Positions 23,759 through 36,879 of a DNA stretch of 64,000 nt are shown piece by piece (position 1 is the stretch's first letter; each line of letters starts with the position of its first letter). The notes under the pieces were generated by a model. That model was not told the origin of the DNA. It did not search any database and saw only the letters and a program-made list of their open reading frames with translations. Source of the stretch: Pyxicephalus adspersus (lineage: Eukaryota > Chordata > Amphibia > Anura > Pyxicephalidae); the NCBI RefSeq assembly GCF_032062135.1, contig NC_092859.1:89595852-89659851 (forward strand). Direction: 5' to 3'. The translations under genes were made by a program, and so were the position numbers.

Positions 23759-24014
23759 CCAGTATTTATATAGAGCCCACATATACAAAGTCCCTCAAAG
23801 GAGCTCACAATCTAATGTTTCTTCCGTAGCATATATCATTAACACAGTTCATGAGGGAAAAGCATTACCTAACTGCATGTTATTTGGTGGAAACCCTCAC
23901 AAACACAAGGAGAACATACAAACTCCTTGCAGATAGCGTTATGGCCAGGATACAAACCTGGGACCTAGTGCTGCAAAGGCCAGAGAACTAACCACTGAGC
24001 CACCGTGCTGCCTA
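23759..24014 (-). repeat. tRNA-derived SINE, near full length
   Basis: The minus strand begins with ggcagcacggtggctcagtg (head with A-box-like sequence), carries a diverged B box (ggtttgtatcc instead of ggttcgaatcc) and ends in ctatataaatact at the left. It directly abuts the TGTTTCTCAAC-family MITE on its right, so one inserted next to or into the other. Confidence 0.75.
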
Positions 24015-24279
24015 AAGGTTCCTCCAGAGGTTGCTAGGGGTTCGATAAGCAATGAGCAGCTTGTGACTCTGAGATCAGTTACCACAGACACCAATAATCT
24101 TTTTGGCTATCTGAAAGGGTGGCAGCTTTCTCACTAGCCAGAATGTTAAAAGGCATTGTTCCCAATGACCATTAAGTCCATGTACTGTGAGTTGTGAATA
24201 TAGTAATTGTAGTAGGGGTTCCCTGAAGACCTGAATGTTATGTTAGGGATTCCCTCAAGTTAAAAAGATCAAGAAACAC
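24015..24279 (+). mobile_element. MITE, TGTTTCTCAAC family, second copy (left end lost)
   Basis: The copy runs from ggttcctccagaggttgcta to aagatcaagaaacaca and shares the internal order of the copy at 11087-11325, including ttttggctatctg and gttccctgaagacctgaa. The leftmost terminal bases are absent at the junction with the SINE. Confidence 0.55.
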
Positions 24280-24336
24280 AACACCAGACGTTGCAGATGA
24301 TTGACCGCCCATTTGCATAGATCTATAGCCAACAGT

Positions 24337-24471
24337 GTGACACCGGAGATCATTTTATATGTCATTAGGGTGGCATTAAGACTTCATTTCCAGTAAAGAA
24401 AATTAGTGCCTTAAGATACAATGAATCACAGGGTGACACCAGAGATCATTTTATCTGTCATTAGGGTGGCA
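24337..24471. repeat. Short tandem duplication (39-bp block, period 96)
   Basis: The block gtgacaccggagatcatttt...ttagggtggca at 24337-24375 recurs at 24433-24471 with two mismatches. The intervening 54 bases (24380-24433) recur about 1 kb away at 25427-25480. Confidence 0.8.
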
Positions 24472-25426
24472 GTTAGAGCACCATTGTATGGGGAAGTTCA
24501 CTACTAATGTAATGAATATTTGTGCCACTGACGCTCATTGATTTGGTTTTTGGAATTATTCCCTGTAAATATTTCAAAAGGTTCCTCTGGTGTAAAAAGG
24601 CTAAATGAATGTAGTTGTATGGAGAGTGTGCCGTGAGATTGTGGTGTGTGATCAGGTTAATTTAGCAATATACATTTATGGGGATTTCAGATTTGTTGTC
24701 AAAACTAAGAAAGTCAGTCTCTAGCCTACCACAATTCATCCAGTGTTAACATAAATCATTGGAAATATTTACACATTATCATACAAATGAAATATATGAA
24801 TTGTTTAACATATTGATAATTGCACATTACAGTGATGTTTCACCTTGCTGCATGTACTAAACATTATGTCCAGTAGGTGGCAGGAGCAGCCTACAGGATG
24901 CTTTGTATTATCATTATTGTACAGATACCCCCTCCAGCAAAACCTTCATACAAAGCAACAGAAAAGTCCCAACATGTCATGAAAAAGTCCCAACATGAAA
25001 CATCAAAAGCAAGTCAAGCGTGTAAAACTGGCTGTATAAATTTATTCTGTGGCAAGCATTCAGATCTGCCTTTTTTATAGCATAAACTATAGCTCAGCCT
25101 GAACCCAAACATAACACACATCTAACAATACTGTTAAATATGGTCACTTAAAATATTTGCTATTAAATTACCCAGGCTTGTGACTTGTCACTCTCCCCTA
25201 AACGCTTATGCAGCACCTAAAGGGGGTTGTGGTAGGTATTCTGCAGGTAGCCATAGGTACTAAACTTAATTCTACCAATGTTTATTAAATAGAAAAAAAA
25301 GGCTTTATTTTTATTATTATTCCAAAGAAAACATTTATTGAATCTCAAATGAAATCTATCCCTAGTGAAATTTGTATGTGAGCCAAGTGCATAATGCACA
25401 GACAGTATTGTGTACTCTGGCCTGCT
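24472..25426. other. Intergenic DNA, nothing recognised
   Basis: No coding exon or repeat end was supported. Confidence 0.45.
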
Positions 25427-25480
25427 GACGTCATTTCCAGTAAAGTAAATTAGTGCCTTAAGATACAATTAATCACAGGG
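25427..25480 (+). repeat. Copy of the 24380-24433 segment
   Basis: The 54 bases starting gacgtcatttccagtaaag match 24380-24433 with about three differences. The two are in the same orientation, 1047 bases apart, suggesting a local duplication or two copies of one dispersed repeat. Confidence 0.75.
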
Positions 25481-26386
25481 ACTACAGATTGAAAGATTGA
25501 GAGTAGTGACTATATTGTTTGCTCTGCAAACATATTGTGAGAGAGTGATCACGCACGTTCGCAGCAGAAAGGGGCACATTTCTAGTGCTAACCTCATTTG
25601 TAGTGCTAAACTGCATCTCATTTACCAAAGAATTTGTGTTAGGTTGTGTGTGATCTTGTAACTCCTTTACCTCCAGTCCTGAGAAGCCAATCATTACAGT
25701 AATACAATGAGACCAACGTGAAACATTTTTAAAAAGTGCACAGTTGAAGTAGAATAAAAAAAAAAAATTTAATCTCATATAAACTTCTAGTTTAAAAAGT
25801 TACTTTTAGCCCTTTTAGTGGTCATGTCAATGGGCATAGGCAATGCGCTTTCAGGGGCATTTCATTGCTTTTCTGATATCACCCAACGTTCATTAACAGG
25901 TGCATTTGACCGGCAGTTGATCTCTTTCTGGCCTGTATTTAAAAGTGGGTGTTGCTTAATACAAAAATTATTTGGATCTTTACACAAGATTGCTTTTTTG
26001 TATCGATTATTTAATAAATTGTGTAAGATATGTAAACAGTATATAACTAAAGCATTTAACAGCTTCAGAAAAAAATTGTATCACAGATCCTCCAACCTTC
26101 CCTCTGTTTGCTTTTGCTTGCAGCATGGATTTATGTGCATGTGATCAATCTCTGTAATGTGTAAAGTCTGTGACACCTCTATTTTCTAGATTTTGCAACC
26201 AATAAAAAATATCTGTTACACTCACCATTGTTTACCCACCGGTACCCATGTCATAAATAAATTTACAAATAACTGTAACACATGCATTGCAGCATTGCTA
26301 GGGGGATATTTGGAATAAGAAAGTCTTACTTTGCAGCTACCTGTTTCCTGATGTAAAAGAGTTAAAGAGTGAGACAGCCAATAAGA
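25481..26386. other. Intergenic DNA, no gene recognised
   Basis: An open frame at 25818-26144 (plus) has no recognised family. A slightly GC-rich part near 25820-25920 may be an unidentified repeat. Confidence 0.4.
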
Positions 26387-26394
26387 CTCTAGGG

Positions 26395-26711
26395 CAGGGG
26401 TCAGCAAACTCCAGCCTTTAGGCCAGGTATTGCCTAACCAGTAGTCAGTTCCGGCCTAACGCCCTCCGGTCGATCAGGCCTAATCCCGGCCAGCAGGGGT
26501 CAGCAACCCGCCGCTCCGGAGCCGCATGCGGGGGTAAGGGGACATTTCCTCCTCTTCATATGCATTGCAGAGGAGAGGGATTTCCTTTCAGAGGTGTTCC
26601 TGGTGGGATGCGGAGCCATCTGCGTGGGACTTGAGAGAGAGAGTCCGGCCTAGTGTGCCTTCTTGACCTCCTAAAATGGCCTAGTAAGCCAAAAAAGTTT
26701 GCTGACCCCTT
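26395..26711. mobile_element. hAT-type non-autonomous element with 8-bp target duplication
   Basis: The ends are CAGGGGTCAGCAAACT at 26395 and AGTTTGCTGACCCCTT ending at 26711, inverted as in hAT/Charlie-type elements. The flanks CTCTAGGG (26387-26394) and CTCTGGGG (26712-26719) form an 8-bp direct duplication with one mismatch, diagnostic of hAT. The 317-bp interior is GC-rich, includes gcatatgaagagg-type motifs shared with the element at 38243-38668, and has no transposase. Confidence 0.8.
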
Positions 26712-26719
26712 CTCTGGGG

Positions 26720-27524
26720 TGTGTGGGGTAAACAAGAGCAGGACCCAGGGCCAAGTAAACATGTGAGTAATTTCAGCGGAGAAATACCAGCTTGTGAATT
26801 GGTCTGTAAAAATGAAACAGGACATATCGGACCAAAAGGTGAATCGGAAAAAAACAATCCCAATTAAACACTGTACACGTTGCCATCTATCTATAATCTT
26901 AATGAAAATGTGATTTTTCACACCAGGCTACCTTTTCACATTGCAGCATGGTTCAGCTGTAAACCTCTGGTGCCCACGGTTGGCACTGAATAGGGTTTGC
27001 ATGGGCACGCTGGCAGCGCTATATCCAGCAAGCTATGACTCACTTTGTGTTCTGACACCTTTTTCTCCTGGCCAGCATTATATTTTGGAGCAATTTGTAC
27101 CAGTTGCTTTTCTGTGGAATTAACCCAGGCAGGTTATCCAGTTGGTTGTCTATTTTCTGACACACTTTGGTAGGTACTTACCTCTGCATACCAGGAACAT
27201 CTCACCAGACTCGTTGTTTTGGAGATGGTATGACCCACCTAGCCATCAGTATGGCCATGTCAAAGTTGCTCAGATCCTTATGCTTTCACATTTTTCAATA
27301 TTTTTCATTTTTCTCGTCCCTTAAATATGTAACCACTTCTTGACAGATGCCATTATATTGAGATGATCAGTGTTATTCCCTTCAATTGTCAGTGGTTTTA
27401 ATGTTGAGCCTGATCAAAGTATATCATGTATATGTGATATTTATTTTATTAATATATATAAATTATCAAACATATATAGCTTCTTTTAAATGGGTCAAGC
27501 AGAATTCATAAGTGAAATGAGAGG
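26720..27524. other. Intergenic DNA, nothing recognised
   Basis: No exon or repeat end was supported. Confidence 0.45.
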
Positions 27525-27750
27525 CGATTTTTTTTATTAAAGCTCTCCTAGGCTGGAGAGGATACACTTTACACATCGGTGAAGCTGGGTGATCCAGCAA
27601 ACCTGCAATGGATTTCTTAAAAGTCATTTGCTTGTCGTTTGTTAGCAAATGTTTTCAATCCTGGACCAGATCCATAACAGGTTTGCTGGAACCTTTCACT
27701 GATGAAAGTGTATCTTCTCCAGCCTTGGAGAGCTTTGAGAAATCAGACCC
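27525..27750. mobile_element. Foldback MITE (long inverted repeat)
   Basis: Nearly the whole element is one inverted repeat. The left arm (attaaagctctcctaggctg, gaggatacacttta, gggtgatccagcaaacctg, agtcatttgc) is mirrored by the right arm (gcaaatgttttcaatcctgg, aggtttgctgg, gaaagtgtatcttctccagc, cttggagagcttt). A short centre separates the arms. Such a structure would form a long hairpin in RNA or single-stranded DNA. No target duplication could be fixed. Confidence 0.65.
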
Positions 27751-29019
27751 ATAGTGTTCAATGTGCCCATCTATCTTTAGGCTCAAATACAGAAAACAGC
27801 CAATCCAGTGCCAGCAATCTCAGAGTTAACACAATATCTGGGACACAATCTGTTTTTTATAATATTCCACTTCCGCTCTGTTAACAGTTTACGTTATATA
27901 TAATACCAAAGCAAGCAGAAAGGATATAGGTGGGAGCTACATTATATAAACATTGATTATGTTGCTGCACAGCAAAGCCTGTTTCAAATTGCAGACCTCT
28001 GTATGGAACAAAAGGTATTCAGGCTCTTTTATCTGCCAAGTTGGTGTGAAGGAATTACAGTAATGAACGTTGGCAGCTGTACAACCTGGGTGTGTGATTA
28101 GGATTAGAATCACGCTGGTCTAGCCAATGGAAAATAAATCCTATATGAAAAGATCAGGAAGATGTGGAAGATGAAAAAGAGTAATGTTGAACTGTTCAGA
28201 CACACATAAAGAGAACGCTCACTATAAATCATCAGTTTCACAATACAATCCCCAGAAATGCAGCTGGATTCAAGTACAAGAAATGAGTTACATAGAAGCT
28301 AATGGCTAATGTCTTTATTGAAATAAGTGCTTTCATTTTAAAAAGAAAATATATAATAATTTTGTATATATTTTCTTCATTTTAAACCAAACTTAACAAT
28401 AAAATACAATAAAACATTAACAAATAATCTTTAAAAAATGAAAATAAGACAGACATGCACAAAAAATAACAACCATATAACATATGGGCTTTCACAGCTT
28501 TAAAGCATTCATGCCGAAATAAAAAGAATAATAATATTAAACAGTAAAAAAACTGTAAATAAAAGTTACCTACCATTGGGTAAAGGTAGACCTGGAGCAA
28601 ACAGAAGAAAGAGTAGAGGGGAAGGGACTACATGATAGGGTGAAGAAGGAGCTACAGCAGGCAGAAGCTTATAAGAAAGGGTGGAAAAGGAATGGCTTAC
28701 CTGAAAGTTTGGGATCAGGAGCAAGGGAAGGATCTGCAGAGCTTGGTTTGGTGGGTGTGAATTATTAATATAGTTGGATCCATGGAGAGCTAAGAAGAGG
28801 TTCAATCACCCACATTCCCTTCAAGATTTTGTTGTGGTTTTTGGTATTTTTTTGTCATGGCAGCATTGTGGTCAATAAAGGGGTTTCAATTGTTTAACAC
28901 AACAAGGGGTAGGATCCCTTTAGAGGTATGGTCTTTCCTATGTGTTAGGCAGTAATGACCTATGGAGACTACCAAGATCAAGATAGCTGTGAAGATCTGT
29001 GTGTTTGTTCCTAAGGCGG
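27751..29019. other. AT-rich intergenic DNA, nothing recognised
   Basis: A purine-rich part near 28600-28700 is the only compositional feature. No exon was supported. Confidence 0.45.
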
Positions 29020-29290
29020 TGTGTGGCAGCCGATGTCCCATCGAGATAGCTTACCCTTTAAACTGCTCTATCGGGAAGGGTAATGTTGGACAGTTAACGT
29101 AAGGGTTAGTTTAAGAGTTAGGTTTTGGGTAGGTTAGTTTTCTGCTTAGGGTTAGGAACTAAGCAGGGGAATTGAGGATAGGGAGTAGAAAAGGAGATAA
29201 TTGTTAGGCACCAGTAAGGATTGGGTGAACATCAAGCACCAGGCATGGAGGGTTAGGCATTGCAAGGGTGATTAGGCTTACCCACCTGGC
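29020..29290. repeat. Unidentified repeat with small hairpin and degenerate gggttag tract
   Basis: The motif tcccatcgagatagc (about 29036-29052) and gctctatcggga (about 29064-29077) pair imperfectly. A run of degenerate gttag/gggttag motifs follows (29100-29160). This looks like part of an unidentified dispersed repeat rather than true telomeric DNA. Confidence 0.3.
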
Positions 29291-30841
29291 AGAGAGAGGG
29301 TACAGTTATGCAGCAGTACAGGGTTTCAATCTTGGAGGTAGGAAACCTTAACAAATTCGGTAATTTCAACAGGACAGCAGGACAAGAGCACCACATGTTG
29401 CGTTAAATGAACCAGCCCTGAAATACACCAGTCAATGATGGTAACTGCCAACCAAGTGGTTGACTAGGCAAATATTGGGCGATGTAAATGTTTTTTGACT
29501 CAAACAAGGGTTTGGCAAACCCTGATCAAATCAAACAGTATGAAACCTGGACAGATTTCCCAATCACTACCCATAGGGATTCTGAAAGAATATTTCCCAG
29601 TGTTATTTATAGTAAGTCAGTATCAGCTTTACACGTTGTTAGACTTTTTTTCAGACATAATTAGAACTTTAAGCCTTTGTTTTCCCTTCAGTAAAGTTTT
29701 TTTTTATTAATTATTATTCACAAAGCATATATATTATTTGTACATAGAAGTATTGTTTCAGTATTATCTCCTATCAACGCATTTGTAATAAATTATAAAA
29801 GTATAATAAAGTATACCACTAAATATCATACAGTTAAATTAACTCAAAACTGAATTCCAGGTCATTCAGAAAAGTTTCACAAAGCCATATCAGGAGTAAA
29901 ACACATGTGTCTTTGTACACAGACCCCTAAAAAAGATTCCATTAAACTGGAGGTCTGTAACAACATCGGTTCCAAGGTACAATTAATCTATCGTTGCATG
30001 AAAATATAATTTTAATTAGGGGAAGAAGATCATTGTGTCATAGCCAGGAAAGAGATGATTAAAAGGATTTAATTTGTATTTAATAGGATTCAAATCAAGG
30101 AAGCAGGCTTTTCCATCTATAGTATAAAAATGCACGCTTTAAAATCAATTTCCTTTATAATACATAACTGGTATGAATACCACTCCCAAGAGCTTTAAAA
30201 TAAATTCTGATCTTGGATTGCAGTAAATGCCAAAGATTACAATATGCTTTTTAATTTCCATTCACAGTGCTTTTCTTTTCACAGCTGCTATCTCTTGTTA
30301 TTTGAAAGTACAAAAAGAAGAATATGTATACACATGTCAAATGCAAAAGAAAAAACATTTACATGGAGATTTGCCCAAATTGTTAATTGTTATCAGTATA
30401 CGGCCCCATTCCAAGTGCATAAATGCCCCATTCCTAAAGATATAAGGAATGCTCACATCCAAAGTCATTGATACTGTTGAAATAACTGGTGACTTCTAAT
30501 GTCTATCACTTAATATGTTAATACTGTAATCTTATAGTTTTTGAGACCAGCACAAGCAGTACTGTCATAAAGAGAGCACTACTCAAACCAGCGTCTGGAC
30601 CAGACTAGTATTTTCAAAAATGTTTCTAATGATTTATTATTACATTTAATTTGTTAAAGAGGTACAGAAAGCAAATATGAGAGGACAAAAAATTGTCACG
30701 GAGATGGCAATAGAATTTATTCCTTTTAGTTGATATTGTGTTGATACTCTTTGCCGGGATATTATAGGAATATTTAATTTCAACGGGTGTTAGTGATATG
30801 TTTATTTAACTGTCAAATAAAAATGTATTCTTTCCCAATAG
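29291..30841. other. AT-rich intergenic DNA, nothing recognised
   Basis: No exon or repeat end was supported. Confidence 0.5.
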
Positions 30842-31111
30842 TAATTATTATTATTATAAATAATATTATTATACAGTATTTATATAGCGCCTATAAGGAA
30901 GATCACAATCGAATTTCCTTACCATAGTCATATGTCATTATTATAGTCTAAGGTCAATTTAAAACTGCATGTTTTTTTTTGGAATGTGAGAGGGAACCAG
31001 ACACCTAGAGGAAACCCATGCAAACACGGGGAAGACCTGCAAACTCCATGCAGATAGGGACCTAGCACTGCAAAAGCCATAGTGCTAACCTCTGAGCCAC
31101 CATGCTGCCCT
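30842..31111 (-). repeat. tRNA-derived SINE with B box deleted
   Basis: The minus strand starts with gggcagcatggtggctcaga, includes the body and ends in a tatataaatactgta tail plus a short ATT-rich run. Between the head and the atctgcatgg block the expected ggttcgaatc B box is missing, leaving agcactg joined closely to gcatgg. The copy should therefore lack a pol III internal promoter. Confidence 0.75.
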
Positions 31112-32273
31112 GGATGAGGGAGTTACCTAGATGTTTGGAGTTTTTTGACCACACGAAAAAAAAACTAATGACCAAAAAAAAAAAAATATCAAAAAACAAT
31201 ATTTTGCTCAATTTTAGGTCAGGTAAATTTAAATCATGAAGACAGGGCAGGTATGACACATTTATTCCTTTATTCTTTGTTGGACACAGTCTGCACACGT
31301 CCGTGACAGTTTACTAAATAATGCTTTGTGTAAATGGAAAATATCTGGCATACCTATCGGTTTTGCATTGTTCACACTACATATTGGCTGACACAAACAT
31401 TTCTTACAGGTACAGTTCTATTATGCCAGTAGGGACCCATGTGGTTAAATATCCTTCAGTATGTAATCACAGTCCAAGAACTGGAAAGCTACTTGTTTTG
31501 TTTGAGGAGCTCCTTAAACGTTCAGTAACCCAAGTTATCCCTAAGGTGTTATAAAAGTTCATCTGCTATACCATGCTCAATAGCCTCTGTTTGTCCTACA
31601 AACCTTATGAGGAGTGTCAGCACATGTTCTCCTACAAGGTTTCTGTGTTTAGACCCATCTTATAGTAGACTGCGAAGCAGAATTTAATTAACAATATAAA
31701 TATTACTATACACTACTATTGATGGAAAGGTTTGTCCTGTGAGCATGTAAACCAGATTCTTAGACCACAATGTACAATGTGCACTGTAGATCTGAACCCT
31801 GAGTGGATGACACTTAGTTTGCTAAACATTGCATACAAAAAAATGCTATATGTTTGTTTCATGTGTAAAATTAAATACTAATGCTCATCATTGCTTGGTT
31901 TCCTAATGGTAACAGCTGTAGAACATGTATACACAATGTGTAATGGCAGACCTGCAGGTATTCTCCATCAGAGCTAAATGTGCCTGGGGACAACAAAGTA
32001 AAACAGCTGGAAAACAGTTTCATACCATTAAGGACAAAGGAAGATAGTCTCCTATTGTTAAGATCCCTGTACCCAGCCTGCTGCCCAAGGGCCAAATGTA
32101 GTCACTTTGGTACCTACTGTGAGGCCCACAGGGGCTGTTTAGCATGATTTTTTATTAAAATAGTTTATTATAGCTATACTTTGGGTTTATTTATTTTTCA
32201 CTTTATTATTATTTCTATGTTGTCCATATTGTTTTTTTTTTGTTCCCTGGATTTGCAGATAAATAATTAGACT
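31112..32273. other. Intergenic DNA up to assembly gap
   Basis: No exon was supported. The sequence ends at a run of N. Confidence 0.45.
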
Positions 32274-33077
32274 NNNNNNNNNNNNNNNNNNNNNNNNNNN
32301 NNNNNNNNNNNNNNNNNNNNNNNNNNNNNNNNNNNNNNNNNNNNNNNNNNNNNNNNNNNNNNNNNNNNNNNNNNNNNNNNNNNNNNNNNNNNNNNNNNNN
32401 NNNNNNNNNNNNNNNNNNNNNNNNNNNNNNNNNNNNNNNNNNNNNNNNNNNNNNNNNNNNNNNNNNNNNNNNNNNNNNNNNNNNNNNNNNNNNNNNNNNN
32501 NNNNNNNNNNNNNNNNNNNNNNNNNNNNNNNNNNNNNNNNNNNNNNNNNNNNNNNNNNNNNNNNNNNNNNNNNNNNNNNNNNNNNNNNNNNNNNNNNNNN
32601 NNNNNNNNNNNNNNNNNNNNNNNNNNNNNNNNNNNNNNNNNNNNNNNNNNNNNNNNNNNNNNNNNNNNNNNNNNNNNNNNNNNNNNNNNNNNNNNNNNNN
32701 NNNNNNNNNNNNNNNNNNNNNNNNNNNNNNNNNNNNNNNNNNNNNNNNNNNNNNNNNNNNNNNNNNNNNNNNNNNNNNNNNNNNNNNNNNNNNNNNNNNN
32801 NNNNNNNNNNNNNNNNNNNNNNNNNNNNNNNNNNNNNNNNNNNNNNNNNNNNNNNNNNNNNNNNNNNNNNNNNNNNNNNNNNNNNNNNNNNNNNNNNNNN
32901 NNNNNNNNNNNNNNNNNNNNNNNNNNNNNNNNNNNNNNNNNNNNNNNNNNNNNNNNNNNNNNNNNNNNNNNNNNNNNNNNNNNNNNNNNNNNNNNNNNNN
33001 NNNNNNNNNNNNNNNNNNNNNNNNNNNNNNNNNNNNNNNNNNNNNNNNNNNNNNNNNNNNNNNNNNNNNNNNNNNNN
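32274..33077. other. Assembly gap (N run)
   Basis: 804 undetermined bases. The right flank is GC-rich and repeat-like, which may explain the break. Confidence 0.99.
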
Positions 33078-33400
33078 GGAGCCAGTAGCAAAGGTTGAGA
33101 TCAGGGGTGGGAACACAAATTTTTTCGGGAATGGGCACGCCTGCCCACTCTTATTTAGAAGAATGACCCTGCTGGGGGGAGGGTAGCGCACCACCCAGAG
33201 CCGCGGACAATGTCTCCTGTATGAAATTGCAGGCTCAGGGCGGTTGGGAGAGTGGGCACTTCTGGTATCATGACCTCACTCTGGGGGGAAGTTTCTTCCC
33301 CTTTGAGTGACATATAGGCAGGGGTGTAGTGGGGTGGGCACATTTACATAGCAATGATGCGCATGTACGCTCGCCATGGATAGTATCATGCCCCCTCTTC
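33078..33400. repeat. GC-rich unidentified repeat beside the gap
   Basis: The segment is GC-rich against an AT-rich background and contains recurring gtgggca/tgcccac motifs in both orientations (for example gcctgcccactct, gagtgggcacttc, ggggtgggcacat). Its left part is hidden in the gap. It is probably an element of unknown family. Confidence 0.4.
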
Positions 33401-34541
33401 TTTTTTTACATAAGATATAAGGTTTTTTTTTATTTTGGTAGGTTTATTTTTAGAATAAGATTGAAGGTTTCAAAAAGGCAGACCTAACTAAAGGCCCACT
33501 TTTAGTTACACACCTGAGTATAAAGTACACTGTCTCTATTTAATTTTCTCAGTTAGCAAGTATGCATTGTTTGACATACAAATAATTGTCTTCTCATGTG
33601 ATTTCAAAGCTGAAAAATATAACACTACTATGATACATACCATTTAAAGAAAAGGTGTATATCATATCTGGTGTAACCATAGACTGGTGGGGTCTTGTCA
33701 TGTTCCAGTTTCTATATGTCTAATACAACTTTTAGGAAAATCATGATGTAATACTTGTCAAAACAAACATAAGTGGAATGTGGCTGGGGTTACAAAGTAC
33801 AACCGGGAGGTAGAAGTTCAAGTAGCTATCTAACAAGAAAGTGAGAGCCATAGAACAGACTTCACATGAAAACATCTTGCTATATGGTGCTGTAGATGTT
33901 CATTCTGATAACCATGAAACAGGAAGCTTTTTATAATGAGCTGGTCTGGCTGCCTTGTTTGTGCAGGCTGAGTATACTCAGGATTCAACTACTTGGGCGT
34001 TGGCAGGGAACAAAGTTAATGAGGCAATTGTTCCTTGTACCAACATGACTCAGTGTTTTACCTCTATACCTGATGATTTTATTTCCAGCCATCCAAGCAA
34101 TACATGCCATTGTAAAGCTCTTTATAATATCGAAGGAATATACAGTATTTCCTGTATTTGCTTTTAATGGAATTCCAAACAATATACTATTTGGATGAAT
34201 CTTTCAGTCTGTATCCACCATCTCTAGCAATCTTCTGGAAATTGAGAGATTGTTTTTTTAGTTCTGCTTAAGGGATCACTAAAGGAAAAAACAGGTTCCC
34301 ATCAAAGTGATTCAATGACCACACCGATTGCATCTATTACATTGCCATATAATAAAAAAGGGACTAATGTAAAGTCATTATGAGCACCAATTCCAATTTG
34401 GTTTTGTCATTTATCAGTTTATAATTAGGTCTCAGTTGTGCCTGAAGATCCAGCATTTTCCACCAAAGGTCGATCAGTGTCACTTTTAATATTGTGTGAT
34501 TGCTTCCCACCACAGGCAATGGTGATTAAACTCAAATCAAT
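33401..34541. other. AT-rich intergenic DNA, nothing recognised
   Basis: No exon or repeat boundary was supported. Confidence 0.5.
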
Positions 34542-34859
34542 GGGCAGCATGGTGGCTCAGTAGTTAGCATCTGGCCTTTACAGCTCAAAGTCCCAGGTTC
34601 GAATCTCAGCCAGGGCACTATCGGCATGGACTTTGCAGGTTCTTCCTGTGTTTGGGTTTCCTCCCACATTCTAAAAACATGCAGTTAGAATAATTGGCTT
34701 CCCCAAAATTGACCTTAGATTGTATTAAAGACATATGACTAAGGCAGGGACATTAGATTGTGAGCTCCTTTGTAGGAAAGCTAGTGACATGACTATAGAC
34801 TTTGTACAGCGCTGCATAATATGTTGGTGCTATATAAGTTCTGCATGTGTGTGTAATAA
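34542..34859 (+). repeat. tRNA-derived SINE, best preserved copy
   Basis: The head gggcagcatggtggctcagt includes an A-box-like tggctcagtagttag (34553-34567) and a B box ggttcgaatct (34596-34606), spaced as in a tRNA-type pol III promoter. The body holds ggtttcctcccacattct, aaaacatgcagtta and attggcttccc, then ttagattgtgagctccttt, and the tail reads tgctatataagttctg. This copy is the reference for the other six in the window. Confidence 0.8.
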
Positions 34860-36879
34860 ATCAAAGGTTTAAATAATTATTTATGACAGTTTTCTATGTG
34901 TTGTTCCTGTCCATCTTCACTGAAAGTTGAGCCACCAGTTTGTGAGCAGGCTCACATAACTGCATCAGTAGGACTCATATGCCATCCTAGGGTGCTTGGG
35001 GTTTCTGATGTTCTACCAGAATATAATATTAATGTCTAACCTCAATTGTTCTGTCCCCTTATGTAACTTCATCCCTCAATTTGTTAACTAATGTTTTATT
35101 TTTAATCATATTGCACCCAGTAATATTTAGTAACATCATACACCTTCAACATACTCCAATTTCCTGCCACCCCTTTATTTCTCCCATCACCATATTCTGT
35201 CAGCCTTCATTTTATGTCACTATACCACATCACCAGTGAGGAAGTGACTCCTGCATGCTCCCTAGTCCTATTATTGGGTACACGACCAAAGCCATGGGAC
35301 ACTGATATATAATTTTTTTTTTCCATGCAGTACATGCCCAGTACTAATAATGCGTTTATTAGCCCCTATATTCAAATTAGTGATAGCACTCCCAAGCCCT
35401 GTTGAAGACTGAATGGTTTTAGCTATGCCCAATTTAGTTATGTTTTTTCCTTTGGACTTTTCGACCTCTGGACATTTGTAAACCATTCCAGCAAAAGAAG
35501 TTTGGGGAAGGGGATGTGTGTCACCAAACTATATTGGATGGGCAACATGCAATTACCATACCATTTCTCGTCCTTGGTGAAACTTAAAATTTAACAGTGA
35601 TTTAGTTCATGATAGACATCTGACAGTGTGCTCCTTCTAGTGCAAAAGTAATGAAACCCGCAGAGTGAAATGTATACAAAAAAGCAACAATATCCTTGTG
35701 CCTAGTGTAGCATAATGACTAATAAAGCTCTGGCTCCATCAATACACTTATTGCAGGCAATTCTGATGCATGGTGTTTTACTATACACACAAAGCTTCTG
35801 ACTAAGTGTATTAATGTCATGAGTGTAAACCAGTCAGTGAATGCCAAAACTAAACCATGTTCTTAAAAATAAATTCTTTACAAGATTGATTACATCATGA
35901 TCAGTCATAATTTATCATTATAGTCAAGTTTTGTTGTATGCATTGGTACTTTTCCTCTTGCAATGATCTATCAGGAAGCAATACATATAAAAAACAAATT
36001 AGTATGTTATCATATCACAACGATAGGAAAAGACAAATGCAAACATAAATAGGTCATAGATAATTATATGTTATATTTATTTCCATAGTGCGGCTTCTGC
36101 TTGTGAATAAAACACCAGGTGTTTTTGTTTTACTGAAACACAGAGAAAACAGGTTTGGCAATGGATCATTATTAACAAGTTATATCAAGCCTATGACATT
36201 TAAAATACTTTTCAAGTACAAAATATTACAAAGCAGCTAAAATGCAAAATGAACTGAACATTATTTCATCCGCTGTTATTGCTGCAACTTGCCAAGAAAC
36301 ACAAATAGGCTATTGATGCTGGGACAATGGTTATGCCAAACCACACTTTACCTTTACCGCTTGAAGATACCAACATGGTACTTGACTTTGTTTTTTTTTG
36401 TTGCAATTGGGGCAAACTCTGAGGCTCCAACCAGGAAGTATTATAGAGTCTCTTCAGAGGGTGTTTGGTAAAGAATGAAGTTGAAGTCTTCAAGGAAGCC
36501 TATGTCTATGTCCGATCACATAAAGGCTCCATGCTGACTCACATGTTGTGTTCCCTTATATAATGCATTTTATTAAATTTAAATTTTTGTCTTCTTTTTT
36601 TTGCAAATTATTTAATATTTACATTTGTTTGGGTAGTTATCTGGATGAATAAATGGTCTTGACAGGAAAAGCTGTAAGTTCCTAACACTTTTGTATCGTG
36701 CATGTCTCCCTAAAATCTAGCAACAATCAAATTTCCATCAAACATTTGCAGACACTATTGGCTGATGCTTATCTAAGAAAAAAGCAATCAGTTTAGAAAA
36801 CCTGGGATGTATAGGTGCCTAAAAATGTCCTGATCAAAACAGTATCCATCACCCATTTTGCATTCAGTGAGATACTGAA
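34860..36879. other. AT-rich intergenic DNA, nothing recognised
   Basis: No exon, RNA gene or repeat end was supported. A frame at 36266-36493 (minus) has no recognised family. Confidence 0.45.

Noticed and set aside
29100..29165. gggttag motifs as interstitial telomeric repeat
   Set aside because: Spacing and sequence are irregular and there is no run of exact TTAGGG units.
32187..33194. Long open frames across the N run
   Set aside because: They are produced by undetermined bases; the same applies to frames over 50163-51173.
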